Below, piece after piece: positions 63,128 through 63,990 of a stretch of DNA of 64,000 nucleotides (within the stretch, counting starts at the first letter, position 1; every line of letters begins with the position of its first letter). Both the position numbers and the translations under genes were made by a program. The stretch covers positions 135,001-199,000 of the forward strand of contig JABMCL010000354.1 of assembly GCA_018857735.1 (NCBI GenBank), given 5' to 3'. Source of the stretch: Alviniconcha marisindica (Eukaryota; Mollusca; Gastropoda; Provannidae). A model generated the notes under the pieces. It searched no databases. It was not told the DNA's origin and saw only the letters and a program-made list of their open reading frames with translations.

Positions 63128-63990
63128 ATGCATGCATGTGCAAGATGTGGGTGCACATACATGCATATGTCGGGGGGGGGGGGAGTTTTTGTGCTTGCAC
63201 ATGTATGTGTGTGCTTGCTTGTTTAAATGGGTACATGTGTGTATACATCTGTGTGCATGTGTGTGTGGTGTGAATTAGTTATGTGTGTGGGGGTAAATGT
63301 GTATTTCATGTAAGCGTGTGTGTGTGTGTGTGAAACAGAGAGAAAACTGCCCTGTGTGGGAAATCCAAATGTACAGTCACAAAGCAGATTTAATGCTAAG
63401 ATCATTACTCATGTCCTTATCTTATAAATTTATGTTTCAGTATTCAGTATCACTCAGGTTATCATTCCTGCAAACTCCAATATCTGTCATCAAGTTACTG
63501 TACTTGCAAACTCCAGTATTTCTCTATCTCCAGACAGTTCTTGGATTTTAGCATCCCATCAACTGCATAGGTCCCCTCAGGACAAACAAACTATTTAAGA
63601 TCCACATCAGGGGCAAACAAAGGCCATCAAACCACGAACAGAGCCAGAGAGAGGAATCCACCATGATCTGTCTTGTGTTTGCAGACCGCCTGGTCTCAGC
63701 ATCTGACAGCAGAAACCGAGGACTGCTGGTGGTGTGGGTTGAGGAGAGCCAACAGTGGGAGCAGGTCTGTCGCTCCAACTTCTCGGCACCGGACGCCGCT
63801 TGTCGCCAGCTTGGTTTCCCTGAGGGAGGTCAGCTGGCACCGGCCGACATCCAACCAGAGGCCCATTTCAGCACAGGGAGCCTGAGGTTCCAGTGCAGCG
63901 GCATGGAGGGGGAGAGGCTCGAGAGTTGCGCCACTTTCTCTGATGTCTTCTGCACTGATGACCAGACGGTCTGGCTCAGTTGTGGGGAAG
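107..63990 (+). CDS. Giant modular extracellular protein gene, partial at both ends (69 exons)
   Basis: One gene explains all confident coding sequence. The exons are joined by phase-compatible GT-AG introns (one GC-AG). The order is four A-B-C repeats of six-Cys modules, repeat 5, a Thr/Pro linker, SEA, repeat 6, WAP, SEA, EGF, repeat 7, WAP, WAP, short repeat 8 and nine SRCR domains. Complete modules always start and end in phase 1, as expected of shuffled extracellular domains. No transmembrane helix is seen, so the protein is probably secreted or anchored outside the window. SRCR, SEA, WAP and EGF domains are known from scavenger-receptor, mucin and protease-inhibitor type proteins; a pattern-binding or mucus role here is inference. 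A one-base deletion in repeat 7 would truncate the product if real. Splitting into two or more genes cannot be excluded without transcripts, but the unbroken phase chain argues against it. Confidence 0.88.
547..701 (+). CDS. Repeat 1, module A, second exon
   Basis: Follows tgtgttgcag, donor gtgcga. It begins with [14 protein letters not shown] and ends NFSLCDGS. It supplies Cys4-6; the joined codon CA|T gives His, so Cys3 and Cys4 are separated by eight residues. Phase 2 in, 1 out. Confidence 0.92.
983..1238 (+). CDS. Repeat 1, module B, first exon with Ser/Thr linker
   Basis: Acceptor ttactttcag, donor gtgagt. Cys1 and Cys2 lie in TPLCRVPDA and [11 protein letters not shown] roughly 60-residue Ser/Thr/Pro-rich stretch follows before Cys3 in PPNRCT. 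The linker therefore sits inside the module, between Cys2 and Cys3, and looks mucin-like. Confidence 0.92.
1239..2136 (+). repeat. Intron paralogous to 5,987-7,099
   Basis: Long stretches match the repeat 2 intron, e.g. around ttcagcaagggggtgttgtg and tgatgctttttgggctcagttc. No exon or transposon protein seen. The repeat 2 copy carries an extra stretch near 6,240-6,420 with gtaagtaagtaa, a motif common at the ends of short interspersed elements. Confidence 0.8.
2137..2288 (+). CDS. Repeat 1, module B, second exon
   Basis: Acceptor tgttttcag, donor gtaaga. Begins [20 protein letters not shown] and ends EIKDCRG, giving Cys4-6. The spacing from Cys3 across the intron is again eight residues. 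Phase 2 in, 1 out. Confidence 0.92.
2289..3258 (+). repeat. Intron paralogous to 7,252-8,510, with a ~100-bp tandem duplication
   Basis: Near 2,947-3,147 the block agacacaactttgctttg..ggtcaggacagaggacttgttac occurs twice in tandem. The repeat 2 intron has it once (near 8,315), so the duplication followed the repeat duplication. Confidence 0.75.
3259..3385 (+). CDS. Repeat 1, module C, first exon
   Basis: Acceptor cctctcttttcag, donor gtgggt. Contains [16 protein letters not shown] and ends SAETACQ (Cys1-3). NMT is an N-glycosylation sequon directly after Cys1. Phase 1 in, 2 out. Confidence 0.92.
3932..4110 (+). CDS. Repeat 1, module C, second exon
   Basis: Acceptor tgaatttgcag, donor gtcagt. 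Begins [16 protein letters not shown] and ends LVFSCLPG (Cys4-6). The long Cys5-Cys6 spacer, about 41 residues, is typical of module C in this gene. Its donor is the seed of the intronic array that follows. Confidence 0.92.
4111..4582 (+). repeat. Intronic minisatellite, ~40-bp unit seeded at a splice donor
   Basis: About a dozen degenerate copies of a unit like ggccataaggtcagcttgct plus tatgtgtcttatttcttcac. The unit contains a version of the repeat 1 module C donor (cag|gtcagtttgct). Shared with the homologous intron of repeat 2. Confidence 0.85.
4847..4958 (+). CDS. Repeat 2, module A, first exon
   Basis: Acceptor gttcctcag, donor gtgagt. Reads [20 protein letters not shown] and ends NTQQTC. 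Same length as the repeat 1 copy and differs at only a few residues, showing a recent tandem duplication of the whole repeat. Confidence 0.92.
5283..5437 (+). CDS. Repeat 2, module A, second exon
   Basis: Acceptor actatattgcag, donor gtgcga. [20 protein letters not shown] begins the exon and NITLCDGS ends it. It differs from repeat 1 by few substitutions; NIT is a new N-glycosylation sequon before Cys6. Confidence 0.92.
5728..5986 (+). CDS. Repeat 2, module B, first exon with Ser/Thr linker
   Basis: Acceptor taccttcag, donor gtaagt. Cys1-3 lie in [19 protein letters not shown] and PPNRCT. The linker is one codon longer than in repeat 1 (TPRDPMEG). Phase 1 in, 2 out. Confidence 0.92.
7100..7251 (+). 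CDS. Repeat 2, module B, second exon
   Basis: Acceptor ctgttttcag, donor gtaaga. [20 protein letters not shown] to EIKDCRG; a single residue change from the repeat 1 exon is visible. The intron also begins almost identically to its repeat 1 counterpart. Confidence 0.92.
8511..8637 (+). CDS. Repeat 2, module C, first exon
   Basis: Acceptor cctctcttttcag, donor gtaggt. Begins [20 protein letters not shown] and ends SAETACQ. Cys1-3 and the NMT sequon are retained. Phase 1 in, 2 out. Confidence 0.92.
9645..9823 (+). CDS. Repeat 2, module C, second exon
   Basis: Acceptor ttgaatttgcag, donor gtcagt. [16 protein letters not shown] to LVFSCLPG. The frame stays open about 365 bases past the donor because the adjacent minisatellite happens to be open, but the next exon joins only from this donor. 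Confidence 0.91.
9824..10260 (+). repeat. Intronic minisatellite, ~40-bp unit (repeat 2 copy)
   Basis: Around ten copies of the same unit as the array at 4,111, again starting at the module C donor. The array therefore predates the repeat 1/2 duplication. It happens to keep one frame open. Confidence 0.85.
10625..10742 (+). CDS. Repeat 3, module A, first exon
   Basis: Acceptor tgttcattgcag, donor gtcagt. Reads [20 protein letters not shown], then PCSASVEA, ending IYDTC. Cys1-3 are intact. It diverges clearly from repeats 1 and 2, so it is an older copy. Confidence 0.9.
11436..11599 (+). CDS. Repeat 3, module A, second exon
   Basis: Acceptor ccttacgttgcag, donor gtgagg. [14 protein letters not shown] begins it, YNCSVNQLQ holds Cys5 and FKQNCNAL holds Cys6. 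The split codon TT|T gives Phe and keeps the eight-residue Cys3-Cys4 spacing. Confidence 0.9.
12080..12344 (+). CDS. Repeat 3, module B, first exon; Cys2 lost
   Basis: Acceptor tggtttgcag, donor gtgagt. Cys1 in TPLCHVPDA and Cys3 in PPNPCT are kept. The Cys2 position reads AEYLYMEG, Tyr in place of Cys. The partner position in the next exon is also lost. A Ser/Thr-rich linker follows. Confidence 0.9.
12837..12988 (+). CDS. Repeat 3, module B, second exon; Cys4 lost
   Basis: Acceptor ttctctcag, donor gtaagc. [20 protein letters not shown] aligns with [20 protein letters not shown] of repeat 1; the first Cys is replaced by Phe. Cys5 and Cys6 (FRQCVG) are present. Phase 2 in, 1 out. Confidence 0.9.
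12989..14704 (+). repeat. Intron with CA microsatellite and compound tandem duplication
   Basis: (CA)n dominates 13,960-14,091 and 14,215-14,243. A unique block ctacaaatgcatgcattact..gaaaacaacaga occurs after each CA tract (14,091 and 14,245), so about 155 bases including the microsatellite were duplicated. Poly-C tracts lie at 13,322 and 13,746. Confidence 0.8.
14705..14837 (+). CDS. Repeat 3, module C, first exon
   Basis: Acceptor tctttcccacag, donor gtgagt. Contains [17 protein letters not shown] and ends NAYEACG. Slightly longer than the copies in repeats 1 and 2. Donor-like copies of its edge recur in the following intron. Confidence 0.9.
14831..15075 (+). repeat. Three copies of a ~76-bp unit starting at a donor
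   Basis: From the repeat 3 module C donor the block gggtgagttctttt..cagcaagagac is repeated about three times. The third copy restores gggtgagtttttt, a full decoy donor near 14,990. Confidence 0.65.
15212..15390 (+). CDS. Repeat 3, module C, second exon
   Basis: Acceptor actgtgtgcag, donor gtaagt. [18 protein letters not shown] to HAFQCND gives Cys4-6. The same 179-base length as in repeats 1 and 2 shows conservation of this half-module. Confidence 0.91.
15957..16059 (+). CDS. Repeat 4, module A, first exon
   Basis: Acceptor tgtgtgtgcag, donor gtgagt. [20 protein letters not shown], ending PDEAC. It is the shortest copy of this exon type here but keeps Cys1-3 and the Trp after Cys1. Confidence 0.88.
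16587..16738 (+). CDS. Repeat 4, module A, second exon
   Basis: Acceptor catctctcag, donor gtagga. After the split Ile codon it reads [14 protein letters not shown], then [10 protein letters not shown], ending QSYCS. NMT provides a sequon between Cys5 and Cys6. Confidence 0.9.
17537..17668 (+). CDS. Repeat 4, module B, first exon part a; Cys2 lost
   Basis: Acceptor attccacag, donor gtaagt. [20 protein letters not shown] holds Cys1. The Cys2 position reads ILRYLPMDN, Pro in place of Cys. Unlike most copies, the linker is interrupted by a phase-1 intron, so this exon ends GRDG. Confidence 0.85.
17669..19203 (+). repeat. Intron with (CT)n tract and tandem retroposon tails
   Basis: (CT)n at 17,766-17,851. 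Two related ~240-base copies (18,426-18,665 and 18,667-19,085, the second interrupted) start tgaaaattca.atttg and end cttgtgtaataa.gtattatctt followed by TCTCTC. AATAAAG plus CT-rich tails, also at 18,012, look like 3' ends of retroposons. No protein-coding part seen. Confidence 0.6.
19204..19327 (+). CDS. Repeat 4, module B, first exon part b (linker and Cys3)
   Basis: Acceptor tgttgtgttttcag, donor gtaagt. [20 protein letters not shown] to VPPNPCT: the second part of the Ser/Thr/Pro linker plus Cys3. Phase 1 in, 2 out. PPNPCT matches the same position in repeats 1-3 and confirms placement. Confidence 0.87.
19905..20080 (+). repeat. Duplicated acceptor region ahead of repeat 4 module B second exon
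   Basis: ttctctggtttctag followed by cacagccttacaaagaaca (19,974-20,004) is a near copy of the real junction ttctctggttgtttccag|cacggccttgcaaggaaca. cccactacccaacagcagatgtaa also occurs twice. The 19,986-20,035 segment ends at gtaagt and could act as a frame-breaking pseudo-exon. Confidence 0.7.
20059..20204 (+). CDS. Repeat 4, module B, second exon; Cys4 lost
   Basis: Acceptor ggttgtttccag, donor gtgtgt. [20 protein letters not shown] has His at the Cys4 position; Cys5 and the final RCRG are present. A near copy of this acceptor and the first 20 exon bases lies about 70 bases upstream and is probably a decoy. Confidence 0.86.
20510..20636 (+). CDS. Repeat 4, module C, first exon
   Basis: Acceptor ctttttctgcag, donor gttagt. 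[20 protein letters not shown] then QCLPDLG, ending VYEACR. The sequon NLT sits where NMT lies in repeats 1-3. Confidence 0.9.
21139..21326 (+). CDS. Repeat 4, module C, second exon
   Basis: Acceptor taatctcacag, donor gtgagg. [20 protein letters not shown] to [10 protein letters not shown] supplies Cys4-6. A few residues longer at its end than the earlier copies. Confidence 0.9.
21780..21843 (+). repeat. Short tandem repeat, gggcctacacaagtgagtc
   Basis: Three copies within the intron 21,327-22,097, spaced by short variable segments. gtgagt inside each unit is donor-like, but no matching exon edge is nearby. Confidence 0.7.
22098..22221 (+). CDS. Repeat 5, module A, first exon
   Basis: Acceptor tgtgtgtgcag, donor gtaatg. 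[20 protein letters not shown], then PCMTSLDSA, ending HDQCR. The closest relative is the repeat 7 exon at 40,847. Confidence 0.91.
22882..23339 (+). CDS. Repeat 5, module A, second exon with Ser/Asp-rich insert
   Basis: Acceptor ttgttgtgcag, donor gtgagt. [20 protein letters not shown] and CSEDTIQQ give Cys4 and Cys5. A roughly 100-residue Ser/Asp/His/Tyr-rich low-complexity insert follows (many SSSD and YSS motifs), then Cys6 in LPYICMG. In repeats 1-4 this spacer is under 30 residues. Confidence 0.91.
23940..25386 (+). CDS. Repeat 5, module B, first exon with about 27-copy VNTR linker
   Basis: Acceptor tcttccag, donor gtgagt. [20 protein letters not shown] holds Cys1 and [10 protein letters not shown] holds Cys2. 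About 27 copies of THSSDG(T/S)W(Y/N)TGPSG follow, then a Ser/Pro/Thr tail, then Cys3 in SRNPCS. At 1,447 bases it is the longest exon in the window. Length and phase agree with an intact frame. The long open frames on the other strand and in another frame are by-products of the repeat. Confidence 0.93.
24062..25180 (+). repeat. Coding VNTR, 42-bp unit, about 27 copies
   Basis: Unit THSSDG(T/S)W(Y/N)TGPSG; the first three full copies are 39 bp (THSDG). Seven successive copies starting at 24,509 have the same Y/N and T/S order as the seven starting at 24,803, a 294-base block duplication. Copy number may be mis-assembled. Confidence 0.93.
25986..26125 (+). CDS. Repeat 5, module B, second exon
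   Basis: Acceptor ctgattcag, donor gtaagt. [20 protein letters not shown] then CPVMTIY, ending LQSCSG. Cys4 is present here, and its presumed partner Cys2 is present in the preceding exon. Confidence 0.9.
26126..27235 (+). repeat. Intron with (GT)n, (AT)n and C/T-rich tracts
   Basis: (GT)n around 26,765-26,809, (AT)n at 26,869-26,890 and a CCCTCC/CT-rich tract at 26,976-27,110. Nothing coding seen; the short frames through the CT tract are compositional. Confidence 0.75.
27236..27347 (+). CDS. Repeat 5, module C, first exon
   Basis: Acceptor tatcttcttccag, donor gtaagt. [20 protein letters not shown] to VDDVCG has one Cys more than other copies (SCMATC). The donor edge of this exon is repeated eight times in the following intron. 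Confidence 0.89.
27348..28065 (+). repeat. Intronic minisatellite, ~80-bp unit carrying eight decoy donors
   Basis: The unit holds ggatgatgtctgtgggtaag plus gacattggaggcagtggtga and tcagactgtgtggtctgaaa. Its first part copies the last bases and donor of the repeat 5 module C first exon. Eight intronic copies occur at about 27,413, 27,500, 27,581, 27,660, 27,736, 27,820, 27,900 and 27,978. Two copies have gtatttaagtgac instead of gtaag. Confidence 0.92.
28889..29052 (+). CDS. Repeat 5, module C, second exon
   Basis: Acceptor tgttgtttacag, donor gttagc. [20 protein letters not shown] to VLTCSG (Cys4-6). It also contains the [10 protein letters not shown] helix-like stretch shared with repeats 6 and 7. 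Confidence 0.9.
29401..29481. repeat. Perfect 19-bp inverted repeat (hairpin)
   Basis: ccaagaaataatgccttca at 29,401 and its exact complement tgaaggcattatttcttgg ending 29,481, with a 43-base GT-rich loop. It lies in the intron before the Thr/Pro linker exon. It could be a small foldback element; function unknown. Confidence 0.8.
29573..29641 (+). CDS. Short Thr/Pro/Ser linker exon
   Basis: Acceptor gtgttttacag, donor gtaatg. [20 protein letters not shown] then RET, 23 codons with phase 1 at both ends. Its composition suggests an O-glycosylated spacer ahead of the SEA-like domain. Confidence 0.75.
30213..30322 (+). CDS. SEA-like domain 1, exon 1
   Basis: Acceptor tgtgtttcag. [20 protein letters not shown] then [17 protein letters not shown]. 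The pattern beta strand, W..(D/E)(L/M)S..(Y/S) and helix matches the start of SEA domains. The donor gtttgt after GAAGCAGTG gives phase 0; a competing site three bases earlier cannot be excluded. Confidence 0.75.
30819..30892 (+). CDS. SEA-like domain 1, exon 2
   Basis: Acceptor tttgctgcag, donor gtaagt. [20 protein letters not shown] then ALWYT; phase 0 in, 2 out. It continues the central helix and third strand of the SEA-like fold. The same 0/2 phase pair occurs in the second SEA-like domain. Confidence 0.78.
31555..31745 (+). CDS. SEA-like domain 1, exon 3
   Basis: Acceptor tctgactgcag, donor gtaggt (chosen over gtcaca because only it gives phase 1). [20 protein letters not shown] continues to a helix-rich end. 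The loop where cleaved SEA domains have GS-hydrophobic reads EGGVKA, so self-cleavage is unlikely. Confidence 0.78.
32086..32203 (+). CDS. Repeat 6, module A, first exon
   Basis: Acceptor gttctttcag, donor gtcagt. [20 protein letters not shown] then CLPSISATG, ending VEAACR (Cys1-3). Phase 1 in, 2 out. Confidence 0.9.
32622..32694 (-). repeat. tRNA-like SINE head (remnant)
   Basis: On the minus strand, gcaaggcattaggtta, agcagatgat and ggtttgattccc resemble the A-box side and B box of a tRNA-derived SINE. No intact acceptor stem is seen. Judged by eye only. Confidence 0.3.
32814..32965 (+). CDS. Repeat 6, module A, second exon
   Basis: Acceptor aactgatttcag, donor gtaagg. [20 protein letters not shown] then [10 protein letters not shown], ending NITEECR. 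No low-complexity insert, in contrast to repeats 5 and 7. Confidence 0.9.
33311..33448 (+). CDS. Repeat 6, module B, first exon part a
   Basis: Acceptor ctttattcag, donor gtcagt. [20 protein letters not shown] holds Cys1 and [10 protein letters not shown] holds Cys2. It ends in the linker (SSPSYPG) at a phase-1 intron, the same split as in repeat 4. Confidence 0.87.
34122..34386 (+). CDS. Repeat 6, module B, first exon part b, GC donor
   Basis: Acceptor accattttgcag. Ser/Thr/Pro/Tyr-rich linker ([35 protein letters not shown]) ending in Cys3, ADTPC. The only phase-2 exit is AG followed by gcaagt, a GC-AG intron with strong consensus. The alternative gtaaat six bases later gives phase 0 and breaks the next exon. 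Confidence 0.85.
34660..34799 (+). CDS. Repeat 6, module B, second exon
   Basis: Acceptor tctgttccag, donor gtacag. [20 protein letters not shown] then CPRDRVFQ, ending YQQCEG (Cys4-6). Confidence 0.9.
35188..35299 (+). CDS. Repeat 6, module C, first exon
   Basis: Acceptor atgtcattag, donor gtaagt. [20 protein letters not shown] then SAELYIIYS, ending PQDVCG. The pattern matches repeats 5 and 7 better than repeats 1-4. Confidence 0.87.
35785..35880 (+). repeat. Short intronic tandem repeat next to a 28-base G run
   Basis: cagggtggcc/cagggtggtt and gggcagtctctcatcagggt recur over about 100 bases after G(28) at 35,749-35,776. Located between the two module C exons of repeat 6. Confidence 0.7.
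35945..36126 (+). CDS. Repeat 6, module C, second exon
   Basis: Acceptor gattgtacag, donor gtaaac. [20 protein letters not shown] then [10 protein letters not shown], ending VLMCTA. The Cys3-Cys4 spacer is nine residues here, the only exception to eight in the array. Confidence 0.9.
36396..36470 (-). repeat. tRNA-like sequence (tRNA-Glu-like pseudogene or SINE head)
   Basis: On the minus strand, gtggtctaatgggtagcac, then ctctcac, then gagttcaaatc follow the D arm, CTC anticodon loop and T arm of tRNA-Glu. The acceptor stem does not pair convincingly, so a pseudogene or SINE is likelier than a functional tRNA. Confidence 0.4.
36712..37260 (+). repeat. Intronic minisatellite, ~36-bp unit related to the WAP 1 acceptor
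   Basis: About fourteen copies of aaagaggcccatagccacat plus gaactgtgttgtgttag. The last copy merges into the real junction gaactgtgtttatgttgcag|agaggcctgg, so each unit carries an AG followed by the exon's gaggcc. Confidence 0.88.
37261..37392 (+). CDS. WAP-type domain 1
   Basis: Acceptor tttatgttgcag, donor gtaagt; phase 1 at both ends. [36 protein letters not shown] fit the whey acidic protein four-disulfide core. Canonical Cys2 is absent and the GCG motif holding Cys7 reads GAG, so the 2-7 disulfide is missing. WAP domains often inhibit serine proteases or act against microbes; activity here is unknown. Confidence 0.9.
37690..37784 (+). CDS. SEA-like domain 2, exon 1
   Basis: Acceptor gctgttttgttttgcag, donor gtaccc. 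[20 protein letters not shown] then [11 protein letters not shown]; phase 1 in, 0 out. First strand and helix of a SEA-like domain, with the same phases as domain 1. Confidence 0.72.
38592..38650 (+). CDS. SEA-like domain 2, exon 2
   Basis: Acceptor tgcttttcag, donor gtaaac. [19 protein letters not shown], phase 0 in, 2 out. A 59-base micro-domain exon whose phase pair copies SEA domain 1. Confidence 0.75.
38851..39005 (+). CDS. SEA-like domain 2, exon 3 with possible cleavage loop
   Basis: Acceptor tttggcag, donor gtttgt. [20 protein letters not shown] then [13 protein letters not shown] resembles the G-S-V-V-V self-cleavage loop of mucin SEA domains, and VMVTAD..V fits the last strand. Confidence 0.75.
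39412..39522 (+). CDS. EGF-like domain
   Basis: Acceptor ttattttttag, donor gtaagc; 37 codons, phase 1 at both ends. [16 protein letters not shown] then [13 protein letters not shown] gives the six EGF cysteines with the CxC and the final G...C. I see no calcium-binding signature. Confidence 0.9.
39523..40846 (+). repeat. Intron with degenerate ~25-30-base repeats
   Basis: Between 39,930 and 40,260, variants of ctactccagttgg, gtgggtctac and cagatggacc recur without strict period. CA-rich sequence follows at 40,416-40,530. No exon fits; phases of the flanking exons match directly. Confidence 0.5.
40847..40973 (+). CDS. Repeat 7, module A, first exon
   Basis: Acceptor gtgtgtgtgtag, donor gtaact. 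[20 protein letters not shown], then PCMTALDSA, ending DERCR. It differs from the repeat 5 exon at few positions, so the two repeats are close paralogues. Confidence 0.91.
41529..42457 (+). CDS. Repeat 7, module A, second exon with 18-bp VNTR
   Basis: Acceptor tgttgttatgcag, donor gtaagt. [20 protein letters not shown] and CSEDTIQQ as in repeat 5. Then 23 copies of a six-residue (G/D)FPSS(G/D/R) unit, three more after an SDWSS interruption, and a Ser/Asp-rich region ending LPYICMG. Twice the length of the repeat 5 exon owing to the VNTR; frame intact. Confidence 0.93.
41692..42105 (+). repeat. Coding VNTR, 18-bp unit, 23 copies
   Basis: Unit ttcccatcctctgg(t/a)g(g/a)c coding (G/D)FPSS(G/D/R). 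414 bases equal exactly 23 units. A partial higher order [18 protein letters not shown] recurs. The paralogous repeat 5 exon has a single such unit. Confidence 0.93.
43071..43802 (+). CDS. Repeat 7, module B, first exon, with 1-base frameshift
   Basis: Acceptor tttcttttccag, donor gtgagt. [20 protein letters not shown] holds Cys1-2. Ten copies of the [10 protein letters not shown] repeat follow, then a tail ending SRNPCS. Near 43,280 the repeat 5 sequence gacggttcatgg reads gacgttcatgg. This one-base deletion shifts the rest of the exon and makes its length one base short of phase compatibility. The shifted frame remains open to the exon end because the repeat is open in that frame. It may be a sequencing error or a disabled allele. 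Confidence 0.82.
43193..43602 (+). repeat. Coding VNTR, 42-bp unit, 10 copies (repeat 7)
   Basis: Same [10 protein letters not shown] unit as in repeat 5 but only ten copies. The third carries the one-base deletion. The last copies have TPSSDG instead of THSSDG, a local subfamily. Confidence 0.92.
44367..44503 (+). CDS. Repeat 7, module B, second exon
   Basis: Acceptor tctgatgcag, donor gtgagt. [20 protein letters not shown] then PASTIFE, ending MQSCAG. In the shifted frame inherited from the preceding exon it would meet a TGA at 44,445. Confidence 0.9.
44640..44745 (+). repeat. Two-copy ~50-bp tandem repeat
   Basis: gagctgtctg.gtctctttcagtctttc.atgt occurs twice within the intron 44,504-45,009. 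Each has ctctttcag, an acceptor-like end, but no exon follows it. Confidence 0.6.
45010..45124 (+). CDS. Repeat 7, module C, first exon
   Basis: Acceptor tgtttttgcag, donor gtaagc. [20 protein letters not shown] to VDVDVCG. The extra Cys of repeat 5 is Ser here (NSIATC), so the module has the usual six. Confidence 0.9.
45560..46175 (+). mobile_element. 5'-truncated non-LTR retrotransposon remnant (CR1/L2/jockey-like)
   Basis: [12 protein letters not shown] carries the reverse transcriptase YADD box. In another frame [20 protein letters not shown] matches the downstream thumb motif of such elements, so it is frameshifted. It ends gctatacaaaagttat plus (ATT)n, the 3' tail style of this class. 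Dead copy in the intron between the module C exons of repeat 7. Confidence 0.7.
46350..46522 (+). CDS. Repeat 7, module C, second exon
   Basis: Acceptor tgttgtttacag, donor gtgagt. [20 protein letters not shown], then [22 protein letters not shown] and LMCSG. Slightly longer than the repeat 5 copy. Confidence 0.9.
47208..47348 (+). CDS. WAP-type domain 2
   Basis: Acceptor cggtgttacag, donor gtgagt; phase 1 at both ends. [37 protein letters not shown]. Like domain 1 it lacks canonical Cys2 and Cys7. Essentially identical to the exon at 47,946. Confidence 0.9.
47946..48086 (+). CDS. WAP-type domain 3 (recent duplicate)
   Basis: Same length, splice sites and translation as WAP domain 2, with only synonymous-looking base changes seen. 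It lies in the second unit of a tandem DNA duplication. If both are spliced in, the protein carries two identical WAP domains back to back. Confidence 0.88.
48567..48732 (+). CDS. Repeat 8, module A, first exon
   Basis: [20 protein letters not shown], then sequon-rich [15 protein letters not shown], ending LQQKCR. Donor gtcagc. The acceptor is a tandem aag-gag, so the exon may start at 48,567 or 48,570; both keep frame. The stretch between Cys2 and Cys3 holds three NxS/T sequons. Confidence 0.82.
49056..49562 (+). repeat. Intronic minisatellite, ~36-bp unit of decoy acceptors
   Basis: About thirteen copies of cctgttacaggctgtatggtg plus acttgtgtctgacaca run straight into the real junction cctgttacag|gctgtatgctg of the repeat 8 module A second exon. 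Confidence 0.92.
49563..49705 (+). CDS. Repeat 8, module A, second exon
   Basis: Acceptor aacctgttacag, donor gtaagt. [20 protein letters not shown] then DTFDLQEV, ending PSECNG. Preceded by about a dozen intronic copies of its own acceptor; the last is chosen because it alone opens this frame. Confidence 0.88.
49951..50086 (+). CDS. Repeat 8, module B, first exon, no linker
   Basis: Acceptor tgtattcgcag, donor gtgaga. [20 protein letters not shown] then YCPHN, ending HPSDCL. It has only a short Ser/Gly/Pro stretch where other module Bs have a mucin-like linker. Confidence 0.88.
50087..50653 (+). repeat. Intron with two retroposon tails and CT tracts
   Basis: tcaaataaagtttttgagttc (50,258) and cttgtgtaataaagttctga (50,463), each followed by TCTC/TCTG-rich sequence, look like 3' ends of the same class of retroposon as near 18,600-19,080. 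A G run lies at 50,552. Confidence 0.55.
50654..50793 (+). CDS. Repeat 8, module B, second exon
   Basis: Acceptor tctgctccag, donor gtgagt. [20 protein letters not shown] then ACSQGD, ending YSQCLG. No module C follows; the next exon is SRCR 1, joined in phase 1. Confidence 0.88.
51619..51766 (+). CDS. SRCR domain 1, exon 1
   Basis: Acceptor gtttctgcag, donor gtcggg. [20 protein letters not shown] then VVCRQLGF is the canonical first half of a scavenger receptor cysteine-rich domain. The phase-2 intron in the middle is unique among the nine SRCRs here. Confidence 0.92.
51767..52255 (+). repeat. Intron inside SRCR 1 with two (CT)n tracts
   Basis: (CT)n at 51,898-51,940 and 51,958-52,006 separated by CCCTCC units. 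The Ser/Leu and Arg/Glu frames across it on both strands are artefacts. Confidence 0.85.
52256..52413 (+). CDS. SRCR domain 1, exon 2
   Basis: Acceptor gccctttccag, donor gtcagt. [20 protein letters not shown] then YPVC and VAAVTCFQN. With the previous exon it gives six cysteines (SRCR C2, C3, C5-C8), the group A set. Confidence 0.92.
53031..53405 (+). CDS. SRCR domain 2 (long divergent type)
   Basis: Acceptor catttttccaacag, donor gtaaga; one exon, 125 codons, phase 1 at both ends. [20 protein letters not shown] then [32 protein letters not shown]. Six Cys with a longer middle and end; resembles domains 5 and 8. Confidence 0.88.
54388..54735 (+). CDS. SRCR domain 3 (medium type)
   Basis: Acceptor gtctttttcag, donor gtatgc; 116 codons. 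[20 protein letters not shown] then [31 protein letters not shown]. The conserved Trp of the first half is replaced by Tyr. Confidence 0.89.
55611..56623. mobile_element. ~1.0-kb non-autonomous TIR DNA transposon candidate
   Basis: caggggtcacgctg at the left and its exact complement cagcgtgacccctg at the right bound 1,013 bases rich in CG-containing words (gcgtaaatatt, tacgcaaaa), unlike the surrounding intron. No transposase frame seen and no obvious target-site duplication. It lies in the 2.4-kb intron before SRCR 4. Confidence 0.6.
56923..56982 (+). repeat. Short interspersed element fragment (gtaagtaagtaag type)
   Basis: gagtaagtaagtaagttggtgttttatgcccag then ggttatatcaggg. A similar start occurs near 6,311 (gagtaagtaagtaaacatggtgttta). 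By memory this sequence style is widespread in mollusc genomes; unverified. Confidence 0.4.
57129..57440 (+). CDS. SRCR domain 4 (canonical type)
   Basis: [20 protein letters not shown] then [36 protein letters not shown]. The most canonical SRCR of the window. Donor gtgagt. The acceptor is a tandem cagcag, so the start is 57,129 or 57,132 without frame change. Confidence 0.91.
58157..58543 (+). CDS. SRCR domain 5 (long divergent type)
   Basis: Acceptor ttctcccaattag, donor gtaagg; 129 codons. [19 protein letters not shown] then [31 protein letters not shown]. Matches domain 2 in length and in the end pattern. Confidence 0.88.
59595..59945 (+). CDS. SRCR domain 6 (medium type)
   Basis: Acceptor gtctgtctgcag, donor gtaggg; 117 codons. 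[20 protein letters not shown] then [34 protein letters not shown]. Like domain 3 it has Tyr in place of the first-half Trp. Confidence 0.89.
61532..61855 (+). CDS. SRCR domain 7 (canonical type)
   Basis: Acceptor tgttgttgcag, donor gtaaga; 108 codons. [20 protein letters not shown] then [33 protein letters not shown]. Canonical motifs, like domains 1 and 4. Confidence 0.91.
61856..62652 (+). repeat. Intron with C run and a second LINE-type tail
   Basis: C(23) at 62,265-62,287 followed by gtgtaaagtgcgcag and gcgcctacaaatgctattaattattatt, resembling the (ATT)n-ended LINE tail near 46,150. No coding part seen. Confidence 0.45.
62653..63063 (+). CDS. SRCR domain 8 (long divergent type)
   Basis: Acceptor ttcctgtttcag, donor gtgagt; 137 codons, the longest SRCR here. 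[20 protein letters not shown] then LCRLMGF, LRCGQWD, LFCLSNW, SHCGQN, ISCFEED. Confidence 0.87.
63064..63684 (+). repeat. Intron with (TG)n tract
   Basis: (TG)n at 63,086-63,126 plus TG-rich degenerate sequence to about 63,335 and a G run near 63,172. The remainder shows a weak duplication of cctgcaaactccaatat/cttgcaaactccagtat (63,468 and 63,510). Confidence 0.75.
63685..63990 (+). CDS. SRCR domain 9, possibly cut by the window end
   Basis: Acceptor tgtgtttgcag. [19 protein letters not shown] then RQLGF, FQCSGM, LESCAT, VFCTDD, LSCGEG. Cys content is complete. A donor gtggag at 63,991 gives the expected phase 1 but is weak, so the exon may run past the window. Confidence 0.82.
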